A DNA stretch of 35,696 nucleotides, taken from a bacterium (GTDB lineage: Bacteria > Patescibacteriota > Minisyncoccia > Minisyncoccales > CG1-02-41-26). Made by a program: the position numbers and the translations under genes. Below the pieces are notes generated by a model that was not told the DNA's origin, did not search any database, and was given only the letters and a program-made list of their open reading frames with translations. The DNA is taken from contig JAGGVK010000053.1 in assembly GCA_021158045.1 (NCBI GenBank), positions 1-35,696 of the forward strand, in the 5' to 3' direction. Position 1 is the stretch's first letter. Every line of letters begins with the position of its first letter. Positions 14,716 through 22,286 of the stretch are shown in pieces.

Positions 14716-15363
14716 ATGAAAATACCTGTTTACAACCAAGAAGGGAAAGAAATAGAAAATATGGTGTTGCCTAAAGAAGTTTTTGGCATTAAGATGAATC
14801 TTGATTTAGTGCACCAAGTAGTTGTTTCCCAAATGGCAAATAGGAGGAAACCGATAGCGCATACGAAGGATAGAGGGGAAGTAAGGGGTGGCGGTAGAAA
14901 GCCTTGGCGCCAGAAGGGCACAGGAAGGGCAAGGGCCGGTTCAAATAGGTCTCCTATATGGATTGGCGGTGGAGTTACTTTTGGCCCCCGTAAGGAGAAG
15001 AAATTCAAAAAGAGAATTCCCAAGAAGATGAAGCGGAAAGCTCTTTTTATGGTACTTTCTGAGAAAGCAAGAAGAAATCAAATAGTTTTATTGGATAAGT
15101 TTGATATTAAGAACATAAAGACAAAAATTGTTTTTAATGTTTTAAGCAAGATTCCTTTAGAATCTCGAAATGCCTTGATTATCCTGCCTAAATATGATAA
15201 AAATATTATTCTCTCTTCCCGAAATATCCCTAAGATAGACACTTGCCAGGCGAAAGATATTAACGCTTTGGATATTCTGTCTTTCAAGTATTTAGTGATG
15301 CCAAAAGAATCAATAAAAGTGATAAAAGAGACGTTTGTAAAAAAGCCAAAAAGCGGAGATTAA
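14716..15363 (+). CDS. rplD: Large ribosomal subunit protein uL4
   Basis: 50S exit-tunnel protein, 215 residues, which in Enterobacteria also represses its own operon. The loop segment KDRGEVRGGGRKPWRQKGTG (near residue 55-74), followed by RARAGSNRSPIWIGGGVTFG, is the conserved tunnel extension. The start at 14716 (MKIPVYNQEGKE) is chosen because an earlier in-frame ATG at 14695 lies inside rplC and adds residues foreign to the family. A hairpin with T-run follows the stop before rplW. Confidence 0.95.
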   Translation: MKIPVYNQEGKEIENMVLPKEVFGIKMNLDLVHQVVVSQMANRRKPIAHTKDRGEVRGGGRKPWRQKGTGRARAGSNRSPIWIGGGVTFGPRKEKKFKKRIPKKMKRKALFMVLSEKARRNQIVLLDKFDIKNIKTKIVFNVLSKIPLESRNALIILPKYDKNIILSSRNIPKIDTCQAKDINALDILSFKYLVMPKESIKVIKETFVKKPKSGD

Positions 15364-15422
15364 GCATAGGGGAAGCAAGAGTTGTTTGTTGCCTTTTTGC
15401 ATTATTATTTCTAGCGCAGGAT

Positions 15423-15456
15423 AGAAGTAATTAATTTCTACTTCTTAATATTTTTT
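15423..15456 (+). terminator. Terminator-like hairpin between rplD and rplW
   Basis: AGAAGTA (15423-15429) pairs with TACTTCT (15439-15445) around a 9-nt AT loop and is followed 5 nt later by TTTTTT (15451-15456). The stem is short and AT-rich, so any termination is likely partial. The rplW ATG is 24 nt on. Confidence 0.45.
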
Positions 15457-15479
15457 CATTATATGTTTGAATTTTTACT

Positions 15480-16031
15480 ATGCCTTTATTAAACATTTTT
15501 AAAAAAAAGAAAGAGAGGAAGGAAAAGAAAAAGGAGAAAGAAGGGGAAGAAAAGGGCAGGTTGGCAAAACCGGCAAAAGAGAACACGGAGAAGATAAACA
15601 TCAAAGAAGCTGTAAAAAGCAAAGGAAAAAGAATTGTTGAGAAAGAGAAAAAGGAAACAAAAGGAAAAGCAAGAAAAAAAGAACCGAATGTCAAGAAAAA
15701 AGAAAAGTTGATTGAAGAAACACCCCTGGCAAAGAAGAGAAAACCTTATCCTTTTGCTTACAGGATTTTGAAGAGCCCTCATATAACTGAGAAGGCTACT
15801 TTATTAGCAGGGAGAAATAAATATGTTTTTAGAACTTATCCGAAAGCGAATAAAACAGAGATTAAAAAGGCGGTAGAGAGCATTTATAATGTAGAAGTGG
15901 TTTCAGTAAGGACAATTCATATTCCTTCAAAGAAAAAGCGATTGATGGCCCAAGAGGGACGAAAGAGTGGTTACAAAAAAGCAATAGTGACCTTAAAAAG
16001 GGGCCAGGAAATAGAAATATTACCAAGGTAA
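15480..16031 (+). CDS. rplW: Large ribosomal subunit protein uL23 with long charged N-terminal extension
   Basis: 50S protein at the tunnel exit, docking site for trigger factor and SRP. The uL23 domain occupies the last 95 residues (AYRILKSPHITEKATLL, near residue 91; YPKANKTEIKKAVESIYNV; ending KRGQEIEIL). Before it lie about 88 residues made mostly of Lys and Glu (KKKKERKEKKKEKEGEEKGR and onward), roughly doubling the normal length. No internal ATG start is obvious at the domain boundary, and the frame is open from 15480. The extension is probably disordered or helical and would lie near the tunnel exit. Confidence 0.92.
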   Translation: MPLLNIFKKKKERKEKKKEKEGEEKGRLAKPAKENTEKINIKEAVKSKGKRIVEKEKKETKGKARKKEPNVKKKEKLIEETPLAKKRKPYPFAYRILKSPHITEKATLLAGRNKYVFRTYPKANKTEIKKAVESIYNVEVVSVRTIHIPSKKKRLMAQEGRKSGYKKAIVTLKRGQEIEILPR

Positions 16032-16097
16032 AAGAGTTGATTGCCAGAAATCTGTAGAGAGGTTTAGAGGTTATTTGTTAAATAAAGATTTTCAAAT

Positions 16098-16877
16098 ATG
16101 GAAAAAATTTTAACTAAAAAGAAGCCTGAGAAAAGTTTATTAAAACCGCTTAAAAAGACAGGCGGAAGAAATATATCTGGCAAGATTACTGTTCGCCATA
16201 GAGGAGGAGGAGTAAAACGTCTTTATAGGATAGTTGATTTTAAAATGACAAAGATGGGTGAGAAAGCAAAAGTTATTGCTTTGGAATACGACCCTAATAG
16301 AACTAGTTTTATTGCCTTGATAGAATATCCAACAGGAGCGCGTAGTTATATTATAGCTCCACAAGGGTTGAAGGTGGGCAGAGAGGTAGAGTTTGGTGAA
16401 AAAGTTTCCCTCTCAATTGGCAATCGAATGAAACTTAAAAATATTCCTGTTGGAACTTTTGTTTATAATATTGAGATGAGCCCAAATGGAGGAGGAAAGA
16501 TTGCCAGAGCAGCTGGAAATTCTTGCCAAGTTATATCACAAGAGGAAAAATATACTGTTTTAAAAATGCCCTCAGGGGAACAGAGAAGAATTTTAGGCAA
16601 TTGCTTTGCCTCAATAGGGGTAGTTTCCAATGCAGGGCATCGTTTTCAGAAGATCGGCAAAGCAGGAATAATGCGTTTAAAGGGAAGAAGGCCAGTGGTA
16701 CGAGGGTCAGCTATGAATCCTTGTGACCATCCTCATGGAGGAGGAGAGGGAAGAAGTCCTATTGGGCTTTCCCATCCCAAAACTCCTTGGGGAAAACCGG
16801 CTTTGGGAGTAAAAACAAGAAAGAAGAAAAAGTGGACAAATAAGCTTATTATTAAAAGAAGAAGAAAAAAAAGATAA
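16098..16877 (+). CDS. rplB: Large ribosomal subunit protein uL2
   Basis: 50S core protein needed for subunit joining and peptidyl transfer, 259 residues. Matching segments are SGKITVRHRGGGVKRLYRIV (residues 27-46), LEYDPNRTSFIAL, and the conserved loop GSAMNPCDHPHGGGEGRSP near residue 204, which holds the functionally key histidine. The N-terminus is about 14 residues shorter than in E. coli. The C-terminus is a run of Arg/Lys. No Shine-Dalgarno is visible; rpsS starts 9 bp after the stop. Confidence 0.96.
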   Translation: MEKILTKKKPEKSLLKPLKKTGGRNISGKITVRHRGGGVKRLYRIVDFKMTKMGEKAKVIALEYDPNRTSFIALIEYPTGARSYIIAPQGLKVGREVEFGEKVSLSIGNRMKLKNIPVGTFVYNIEMSPNGGGKIARAAGNSCQVISQEEKYTVLKMPSGEQRRILGNCFASIGVVSNAGHRFQKIGKAGIMRLKGRRPVVRGSAMNPCDHPHGGGEGRSPIGLSHPKTPWGKPALGVKTRKKKKWTNKLIIKRRRKKR

Positions 16878-16886
16878 TCAAAATAT

Positions 16887-17198
16887 ATGGCACGCTCACT
16901 TAAAAAGGGTCCTTATGTTGACCCAAAGCTGTTAAAAAAATTGGCTAAATTGAAGCAGGGAGATAGTACGGTAATCAAAACTTGGTCCAGAGCCTCAACG
17001 ATAACACCGGAGATGGTAGGTTTTAATTTTGGTGTTTATAATGGCAAAGAGCATATTAAAGTTTATATTACTGAGGACATGGTGGGGCATAAGCTTGGTG
17101 AGTTTGCTCCTACTACTGTTTTTCATAGGCATGGTGGAAAAATGCAGAGGGAGATAGAAACAAAAGCAAAGGCAAAGGAAAACCAGAAAGCAAAATAG
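16887..17198 (+). CDS. rpsS: Small ribosomal subunit protein uS19
   Basis: 30S head protein of 103 residues. The start [19 protein letters not shown], the segment [20 protein letters not shown] and the end [19 protein letters not shown] match uS19. A lysine-rich tail of about 15 residues extends beyond the E. coli form. It sits 9 bp after rplB and 40 bp before rplV. Confidence 0.96.
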   Translation: MARSLKKGPYVDPKLLKKLAKLKQGDSTVIKTWSRASTITPEMVGFNFGVYNGKEHIKVYITEDMVGHKLGEFAPTTVFHRHGGKMQREIETKAKAKENQKAK

Positions 17199-17238
17199 GA
17201 CTTTGCGTGAGGAATGAAAACTAATTATTTGTTATACT

Positions 17239-17856
17239 ATGGAGATAAAGGCAAAATTAAAATATTTGCATATAAGCCCAAGAAAGGTTAGGATGGTAGC
17301 GGATTTAATTCGAGGGAGAGATGTAAATCAAGCGAAAGCTCTCTTGGAATTTACTATTAAAAGAGGAGGGGTGCCATTGAAAAAATTGTTAGGTTCGGCT
17401 GTAGCCTCCGCGCGCCATAATTTTCAGTTAGAGGAAGACAATTTGTATATTTCAGAAATAAATGTTACCGAAGGCCCAAAGCTTAAAAGATACAGGGCTC
17501 GTTCTCATGGACAAGCATATTTGATTCAAAAGAAGACATCCCATATTACTTTAGTTCTTCGAGAGAAAGAGGAAAAAGCAAAGAAAACGCCATCAAAAGG
17601 GAAAGAGCCAACTCAAGCAGCAGCGAGAGCGGAAGAAAAAATTGAAAAACAATTGGATAAGAAAGAGGAAGGAAAAATAGAAAATGCAGCAAAAATAGAG
17701 CAGAAATCTTCCTCCCAAAGTTTGAAAGTTCCACGAGTATCTGAAAAGCCTACAAAAACTAAGAAATTGGAAAGAAAAAACAAAGAGAGAAAATCTTGGA
17801 AGAAAAAGAGAGAAAAGAAAAATTGGAGAAAAGTTTTTAGGAGAAAAGCATTTTAA
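17239..17856 (+). CDS. rplV: Large ribosomal subunit protein uL22 with long charged C-terminal extension
   Basis: 50S protein that lines the exit tunnel. The uL22 domain fills residues 1-112 (YLHISPRKVRMVADLIRGRD near residue 9; the hairpin-loop region PKLKRYRARSHGQAYLIQKK near residue 80-99). It is followed by about 93 residues rich in Lys, Glu, Ser and Ala (EEKAKKTPSKGKEPTQAAAR and onward) with no domain I recognise. Such a tail would start on the solvent face of the 50S, near uL23, which carries its own N-terminal extension here. TATACT lies directly before the ATG; no Shine-Dalgarno. Confidence 0.93.
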   Translation: MEIKAKLKYLHISPRKVRMVADLIRGRDVNQAKALLEFTIKRGGVPLKKLLGSAVASARHNFQLEEDNLYISEINVTEGPKLKRYRARSHGQAYLIQKKTSHITLVLREKEEKAKKTPSKGKEPTQAAARAEEKIEKQLDKKEEGKIENAAKIEQKSSSQSLKVPRVSEKPTKTKKLERKNKERKSWKKKREKKNWRKVFRRKAF

Positions 17857-17951
17857 GGCTTATGGAAAAACTCGTAAATTTCAATTTTAGATTGCCTTTT
17901 TCCTATACTGCTTGCTTTCATTTAATAGAGTTATTAAGGATTTTGTAATAT

Positions 17952-18608
17952 ATGAGCCATAAAACTAATCCAAAAGTATTAAGAGTGAGAGGCTTAAAAG
18001 ACTGGCTAAGTAGAGGCTATTATGGTAAGAATTTAGCCCCGGTCCTTGAAGAGGATTTAAAAATCCGTAATTTTTTGCAGAAGAAATTGTCATCAGCAGC
18101 TGTTGAAAATATAGAAATTGAAAGGTCAGGCTCTTTATTAAAAGTTATTATTAACACTGCAAGACCGGCTTTAGTTATTGGTAGAGGGGGGAGGGATGTT
18201 GAAAGGTTACAGAAATCCTTGAAAAAGATTGTTGAAGAGCCTTCTGCGAAAAAGAGTTCAAGGGTTCAGCAAGTTAAGATTGAAATTAAGGAGGTAAAGA
18301 ATTTTTGGGAATCTCCAAATTTATGTGCTCAATGGATTAGCCAGCAATTAGAAAAAAGAGTGCCATACAGGAAAGTATTAAAAATGGCTTTATCTAAAAT
18401 AATGGCTCAAAAGGCAGTGAAAGGGGCTAAGGTTGAAGTTTCCGGGCGGTTAAATGGAGTGGAGATTGCTAGAACTGAGTGGTTGGGAGAAGGGCAATTG
18501 CCCAGAACCACTCTTAGGGCTGTAGTAGATTATGGTTTTCAACAAGCCTATTGCAAGTATGGAGTTATAGGTGTGAAAGTTTGGATTTACAAAGGTGAAA
18601 GAAAATAG
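17952..18608 (+). CDS. rpsC: Small ribosomal subunit protein uS3
   Basis: 30S protein of 218 residues at the mRNA entry site, with helicase-linked function in the family. The start MSHKTNPKVLRVRGLKDWLS, the KH domain (TARPALVIGRGGRDVERLQK near residue 74) and the C-terminal domain (GAKVEVSGRLNGVEIARTEW; GVIGVKVWIYKGE) are all present. The GRGG loop replaces the more usual GxxG variants but is a normal KH loop. rplV ends 95 bp upstream; rplP starts 81 bp downstream. Confidence 0.96.
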   Translation: MSHKTNPKVLRVRGLKDWLSRGYYGKNLAPVLEEDLKIRNFLQKKLSSAAVENIEIERSGSLLKVIINTARPALVIGRGGRDVERLQKSLKKIVEEPSAKKSSRVQQVKIEIKEVKNFWESPNLCAQWISQQLEKRVPYRKVLKMALSKIMAQKAVKGAKVEVSGRLNGVEIARTEWLGEGQLPRTTLRAVVDYGFQQAYCKYGVIGVKVWIYKGERK

Positions 18609-18689
18609 AGGTTTTATGTATGCCATATTGTTTGTAATAAACTGAAATTTTTATTATAGTTTAGTTTTAAGAATTCGGGAATAATTAGT

Positions 18690-19106
18690 ATGTGGGAGCC
18701 AAGGAAGACAAAATTTAAAAAGCAGCAGAAAGGAAGAAGTAGAAAGCGCCTCAAAGAATTAAAGGGAGTAGAACTGTCGTTTGGCAGTTTTGGGATGCAA
18801 GCTCAAGATGCCTGCTGGTTGACAACTCATCAGCTTGAGGCAGTTAGGCGTGTTTTGCTTAGGTACTTAAAGAAGAGAGGAAAATTTTGGTTTAGGATAT
18901 TTCCCCAAAAACCCATTACATCTAAAGGGAATGAAGTGCCGATGGGGGGCGGTAAAGGGGCAGTTGTTGATTATGTGGTGCCAGTGCGTCCTGGAAGGAT
19001 TATTGTTGAAATAGACGGGGTAGAGGAAGGTTTGGCAAAAGAAATTATAAAACAGGCGTCAGCTAAACTGCCTATTAAAGTAAAGTTTATAAAGCGCCTT
19101 TTATGA
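18690..19106 (+). CDS. rplP: Large ribosomal subunit protein uL16
   Basis: 50S protein of 138 residues that organises the A-site and elbow of tRNA. Segments GVELSFGSFGMQAQDACWLT (near residue 27), TSKGNEVPMGGGKGAVVDYV (near residue 73) and the C-terminal ASAKLPIKVKFIKR match. Its TGA overlaps the rpmC ATG by four bases (ATGA), a sign of translational coupling and one of the few tight junctions in this cluster. Confidence 0.96.
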   Translation: MWEPRKTKFKKQQKGRSRKRLKELKGVELSFGSFGMQAQDACWLTTHQLEAVRRVLLRYLKKRGKFWFRIFPQKPITSKGNEVPMGGGKGAVVDYVVPVRPGRIIVEIDGVEEGLAKEIIKQASAKLPIKVKFIKRLL

Positions 19107-19315
19107 AAAAGAAAGAAAAAATTAGGGAGTTCTCACGTTTAGGGAAAGATGAACTTCAACAACTATTGATAAAACAGAGTTGGAAGTTGCACCAGCTTAG
19201 ATTTGACCTTGCTTCAGGCAAGGTTAGGGATATAAGGATTATAAAGGAGACAAAGAAGGACGTTGCCAGAATTAAAACACTTCTTAAGACGAAAGAAAAA
19301 GGTTTGAAACATTAA
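19103..19315 (+). CDS. rpmC: Large ribosomal subunit protein uL29
   Basis: Two-helix 50S protein of 70 residues near the tunnel exit. The helix-1 segment EFSRLGKDELQQLLIKQSWK and the conserved LRFDLASGKVRDIRIIKETK-like second helix match uL29. The start overlaps the rplP stop. A possible promoter follows its stop before rpsQ. Confidence 0.92.
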   Translation: MKKKEKIREFSRLGKDELQQLLIKQSWKLHQLRFDLASGKVRDIRIIKETKKDVARIKTLLKTKEKGLKH

Positions 19316-19359
19316 GGAATTTATTTTTGAGAGAAAAAAGGCATAAATTGGTTTCAAAT

Positions 19360-19388
19360 TTGACATTATTTACAAATTCTGTTTTAAT
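19360..19388 (+). promoter_or_regulatory. Possible internal promoter before rpsQ
   Basis: TTGACA at 19360-19365, 17-bp spacer, TTTAAT at 19383-19388. The predicted start near 19395 is 26 nt before the rpsQ ATG. It would boost the distal half of the ribosomal cluster. Confidence 0.4.
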
Positions 19389-19420
19389 CTATCTAGTGAG
19401 TTGAGTAAAAAAGAAAGCAT

Positions 19421-19696
19421 ATGCCAAAAAAGCGTTTAATCGGAACTATTATATCTAATAAAATGCAGAAGACAGTTGTTGTAAAAGTGGAAAGGTTAAA
19501 GCAGCACCCGAAGTATAAAAGAAGATATAAAGTTCATAAAAAATATAAAGCCCATATTGAAAAGGACTTAGGGTTTAAAGTTGGGGATAAAGTTGTGATT
19601 GAGGAATGCAGGCCAATTAGTAAAGACAAAAGATGGAGAGTGGTAAGCAAATTGAAAAGCGAAAAACCGCAGAGCAAGATTGAAAAAGAGAATTAA
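19421..19696 (+). CDS. rpsQ: Small ribosomal subunit protein uS17
   Basis: 30S OB-fold protein of 91 residues. Segments [39 protein letters not shown] and [19 protein letters not shown] match uS17. The last 15 residues ([15 protein letters not shown]) lie in DNA that is repeated at the 3' end of rpsE, so its tail may be of recent origin. AT-rich tandem repeats follow the stop. Confidence 0.95.
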   Translation: MPKKRLIGTIISNKMQKTVVVKVERLKQHPKYKRRYKVHKKYKAHIEKDLGFKVGDKVVIEECRPISKDKRWRVVSKLKSEKPQSKIEKEN

Positions 19697-19757
19697 TTTA
19701 ATTTTAGATTTTAGATTGTCATTTTTCATTTTTCATTTTTCATTTTTAATTTTCATT
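19650..19757 (+). repeat. Repeat spanning the rpsQ 3' end and TTTTTCA-type tandem repeats
   Basis: From about 19650 the sequence resembles 23777 onward at the end of rpsE: a shared AAATTGAAAAG, then an identical block from GAGCAAGATTGAAAAAGAGA through AATTAATTTAATTTT (about 19672-19705 and 23800-23833). It is followed by tandem TTTTTCATTTTTCAT repeats (about 19719-19757). Confidence 0.75.
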
Positions 19758-19789
19758 TGGCTGAGCCCGCTTTAGCGGGACGAAGGAAT

Positions 19790-20062
19790 ATGATTCAACC
19801 AGGAACAAAATTGAAAGTAGCTGATGTCGCTTGCCCTCCTGCCTTCGGTAGGCGCTCACTTCATTCGCTTCGCTCCCCAGAAACCCAGCTTTTACTCCAA
19901 TTCCGCTTCAGCGGAATTGGAGGCCACTTGTGGTCTCCAAATTCGCTTTTTGCGAATTTGGAGTATGTTTGGCGGTCGGCCTTCGGCCTCCCTGTTTTCC
20001 TACACAGGGGAGAATTCTTCTCCCCTGACACCCCTTTGCATCAGCTACTTTTGCCTTATTGA
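19790..20062 (+). pseudogene. Truncated duplicate of the rplN start fused to an element
   Basis: ATG 19790 opens the first 12 codons of uL14 exactly (MIQPGTKLKVAD) and then reads element sequence to a stop at 20062 (90 residues, no domain). The block 19787-19825 is identical to 20105-20143. The sequence upstream of this copy differs from that upstream of the true gene and holds a separate short hairpin (CCCGCTTTAGCGGG near 19766-19779) like the one at 119-137. Confidence 0.85.
19814..20051 (-). mobile_element. Palindromic element at the rplN 5' end
   Basis: The body 19827-20038 is bounded by AAAGTAGCTGATG (19814-19826, host rplN sequence plus one base) and its inverted copy CATCAGCTACTTT (20039-20051). 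Inside are hairpins CCAATTCCGCT/AGCGGAATTGG near 19895-19920, CTCCAAATTCGC/GCGAATTTGGAG near 19935-19963 and GGGGAGAA/TTCTCCCC near 20007-20024. It shares 36 identical nt (19970-20005) with the fusA 5' element, and its hairpin pair and tail align in reverse with the fusA 3' element. Read on the minus strand it begins GGGGTGTCAGGGG and ends GCGAC against host sequence. No gene. Confidence 0.7.
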
Positions 20063-20107
20063 CTTTAACTGAATTTAAATTTATTTTAGAAACATTATAG
20101 ACTAAAT

Positions 20108-20476
20108 ATGATTCAACCAGGAACAAAATTGAAAGTAGCTGATAATAGCGGAGCTAAAATTGTGCAGTGTTTTAATTTGCCCGGTGGCACGAGGAAACGT
20201 TATGCTCAACTTGGCGATGTAATTGTAGCTGCAGTTAAGAAAGCTGAGCCAAGAAAAGAAGTTAAACTTCACAGTATTGTAAGGGCAGTTATTGTTAGGC
20301 AAAAAAGAGAATATAAAAGAGAAGATGGCTCATATATTAGATTTGGCGATAATGCTTGTGTAATTTTAGCTGATAAAAAAAATCCAAAAGGAAATAGGAT
20401 TTTAGGGCCTATCCCGAGAGAATTAAAGAGGAAAGGATTTGAAAAAATAGTTACAATGGCAAAGGAAGTAGTTTAG
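20108..20476 (+). CDS. rplN: Large ribosomal subunit protein uL14
   Basis: 50S protein of 122 residues at the subunit interface and the docking site of RsfS-type factors. The start MIQPGTKLKVADNSGAKIVQ, the segment KREYKREDGSYIRFGDNACV and the end GPIPRELKRKGFEKIVTMA match. Full length and intact; the first 39 nt of the start region are also present in the upstream truncated copy. No Shine-Dalgarno; ACTAAAT precedes the ATG. Confidence 0.96.
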   Translation: MIQPGTKLKVADNSGAKIVQCFNLPGGTRKRYAQLGDVIVAAVKKAEPRKEVKLHSIVRAVIVRQKREYKREDGSYIRFGDNACVILADKKNPKGNRILGPIPRELKRKGFEKIVTMAKEVV

Positions 20477-20614
20477 GGTTGGTCGAAAAATTTGCGCCCA
20501 AGGGCAACGAAATCGAGCATCAAGCATATAGAGTGTTATGTGCTCAGGCGCTTGGTGCAAGAATTCATAAATTCATTTGCGCATAAATGCGCTTATTCAT
20601 TAACGATTTCTAAC
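20477..20614 (+). other. Intergenic segment between rplN and rplX
   Basis: No gene is supported: the open frame running into rplX here lacks family similarity before MKLRKGDQ. The segment is rich in short inverted repeats, for example GCGCATAAATGCGC at 20580-20593 and TTGCGCCC-AA-GGGCAA near 20496. The spacing is long for this usually tight gene pair. Confidence 0.4.
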
Positions 20615-20935
20615 ATGAAATTAAGAAAAGGTGACCAAGTTTTAGTGATTAATGGTAAAGACAGGGGAAAGAAGGGAAAAATTCTTCGTGCTTTTCCTAA
20701 AGATAATAAAATTTTAGTTGATGGAGTTGCTATTCATAAGAAACATGTTCGGCCTAAGAAAGAAGGAGAAAAAGGGCAGATTGTGGAAGTTATTTCGCCA
20801 ATTTCAGCATCAAAAGTGAAATTAATTTGCCCCCACTGCAAAAAGCCTACAAGGGTAGGCTATAAAGTAATTTTGCAGGGGGATAATCGGAAGTTAAAGG
20901 TAAGAATTTGCAAAAGATGCGGGGAAGAAATATAA
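20615..20935 (+). CDS. rplX: Large ribosomal subunit protein uL24 with zinc-ribbon-like end
   Basis: 50S assembly-initiator protein, 106 residues. The KOW motif is clear (LRKGDQVLVINGKDRGKKGK, residues 3-22), followed by DGVAIHKKHVRPKK. The C-terminal part carries CPHC (near residue 71) and CKRC (near residue 100), a four-cysteine set able to bind zinc. Start 20615 (MKLRKGDQV) is chosen; the 41 residues that an upstream start at 20492 would add have no family similarity. rplE starts 58 bp after the stop. Confidence 0.95.
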   Translation: MKLRKGDQVLVINGKDRGKKGKILRAFPKDNKILVDGVAIHKKHVRPKKEGEKGQIVEVISPISASKVKLICPHCKKPTRVGYKVILQGDNRKLKVRICKRCGEEI

Positions 20936-20992
20936 TATTGCTTTAAAACTTTGGTTTCAAAATTTTAATTTGTGTCTTCAAGCTGTATTAAT

Positions 20993-21565
20993 ATGATCCA
21001 TCTAAGCGAAAAATATAAAAAGGAAGTGATTCCGGCTATGATGAAAAAGTTTGGTTATAAGAATCGCTTAGCTGTTCCTAAAATTAAGCAAGTAGTTATA
21101 AATTGCGGATTTGGAAAATTGGTTACCAGCGAAAGCAAAAGCGAGCAAAAAAAGATTCAAGAGCATATTTTAAAAGATATGGCTCTAATCACCGGACAGA
21201 AACCTGCCTTAAGAAAAGCAAGGAAATCAATTGCGGGATTTAAACTAAGAGAGGGGAATTTTATTGGAGCGAAGGTTACTTTAAGAAAGAGGAGAATGTA
21301 TGATTTTTTGGAAAGATTAATTTATATAGCTTTTCCTCGTAGCCGAGATTTTCGGGGCCTTGACCCAAATTCTGTTGATAAAGCCGGTAATTTAACAATT
21401 GGAGTTAAGGAGCACACAATATTCCCTGAGATTTCTGTGGAGAAAGAAAAGGCTATATTTGGAATGAGTATTACTGTAGTAACTAGCGCAAATTCTCGAG
21501 AAGAAGGATTGGAGTTGTTAAGGCTAATGGGTTTTCCTTTAAGGGTAGAGAATAAAAAAATATAG
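20993..21565 (+). CDS. rplE: Large ribosomal subunit protein uL5
   Basis: 50S central-protuberance protein of 190 residues that contacts 5S rRNA. Segments [57 protein letters not shown] and the end [15 protein letters not shown] match. The ATG at 20993 ([12 protein letters not shown]) is preferred over a GTG at 20972 that would add seven residues. Length is slightly above E. coli L5 (179). Confidence 0.95.
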   Translation: MIHLSEKYKKEVIPAMMKKFGYKNRLAVPKIKQVVINCGFGKLVTSESKSEQKKIQEHILKDMALITGQKPALRKARKSIAGFKLREGNFIGAKVTLRKRRMYDFLERLIYIAFPRSRDFRGLDPNSVDKAGNLTIGVKEHTIFPEISVEKEKAIFGMSITVVTSANSREEGLELLRLMGFPLRVENKKI

Positions 21566-21627
21566 AGAAAAGTTTTGAGAAAATAATTTATTTTGCATTT
21601 TTCATTTTTATTCTTATAGTTAATTTT

Positions 21628-21813
21628 ATGGCTAAGAAATCGCAAATAGTAAGAGCTAAGAAAAAACCCAAATTTAAAACTCGAGTTGTGAGGCGCTGTT
21701 TTAGATGTGGAAGGCGGCGTGGCTATATGCGAGAATTTGGCTTGTGTAGAATATGCTTTCGTGAATTAGCAAGTAAAGGAGAGATTCCGGGAGTCAAGAA
21801 AAGCAGTTGGTAA
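21628..21813 (+). CDS. rpsN: Small ribosomal subunit protein uS14, zinc-binding type
   Basis: Short 61-residue uS14 of the C+ (type Z) class. Two CxxC pairs, [20 protein letters not shown], form the zinc site. The basic N-terminus ([20 protein letters not shown]) and the C-terminal PGVKKSSW are standard. The order rplE-rpsN-rpsH is the normal spc order. The stop is 37 bp before the rpsH ATG. Confidence 0.96.
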   Translation: MAKKSQIVRAKKKPKFKTRVVRRCFRCGRRRGYMREFGLCRICFRELASKGEIPGVKKSSW

Positions 21814-21850
21814 TGTAAAATAGTTTTATAAGTTTACTAATATTTTGTCT

Positions 21851-22243
21851 ATGCTTGATCCAATTGTAGATTTATTAAATAGAATACGTAACGCTCAGGC
21901 TGTTCGCCATCAGATGGTAGAAATACCTTTTTCTAAAATGAAGCTGAAAATTGTGGAAATTCTAGCCGAAAAGGGATTTATCGGTTCTGTTAGAGTTAAA
22001 AAAAAGAGAGGGAAAAAGATAATTAGCATTATATTAAAATATAACGAGATGGGCCTGCCGCAGATTTCTGGTTTGAAGCGTATTTCTAAATCAGGACAGA
22101 GAGTTTATAAAAAATCAGAAGAGCTTCAGAAAGTTAGAGGTGGATATGGGCTCCTAATTGTTTCTACGCCAAAAGGGTTGATGACAGGGCAGGAAGCGAG
22201 AAAAAAGAGATTAGGAGGAGAGATAATCTGTGAGGTATGGTGA
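21851..22243 (+). CDS. rpsH: Small ribosomal subunit protein uS8
   Basis: 30S platform protein of 130 residues, a spc-operon repressor in E. coli. The start MLDPIVDLLNRIRNAQ, the middle SGLKRISKSGQRVY and the conserved C-terminal STPKGLMTGQEARKKRLGGE match. A TTG at 21845 in the same frame would add two residues; the ATG is preferred. Confidence 0.95.
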   Translation: MLDPIVDLLNRIRNAQAVRHQMVEIPFSKMKLKIVEILAEKGFIGSVRVKKKRGKKIISIILKYNEMGLPQISGLKRISKSGQRVYKKSEELQKVRGGYGLLIVSTPKGLMTGQEARKKRLGGEIICEVW

Positions 22244-22286
22244 GCATCTAAGATAGAAATAATTTTTATTTTACATTTTAAATTAT

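Noticed and set aside
20492-20614. 41-residue N-terminal extension of uL24
   Set aside because: No family similarity; the KOW domain starts at MKLRKGDQ and the segment is an inverted-repeat-rich spacer.
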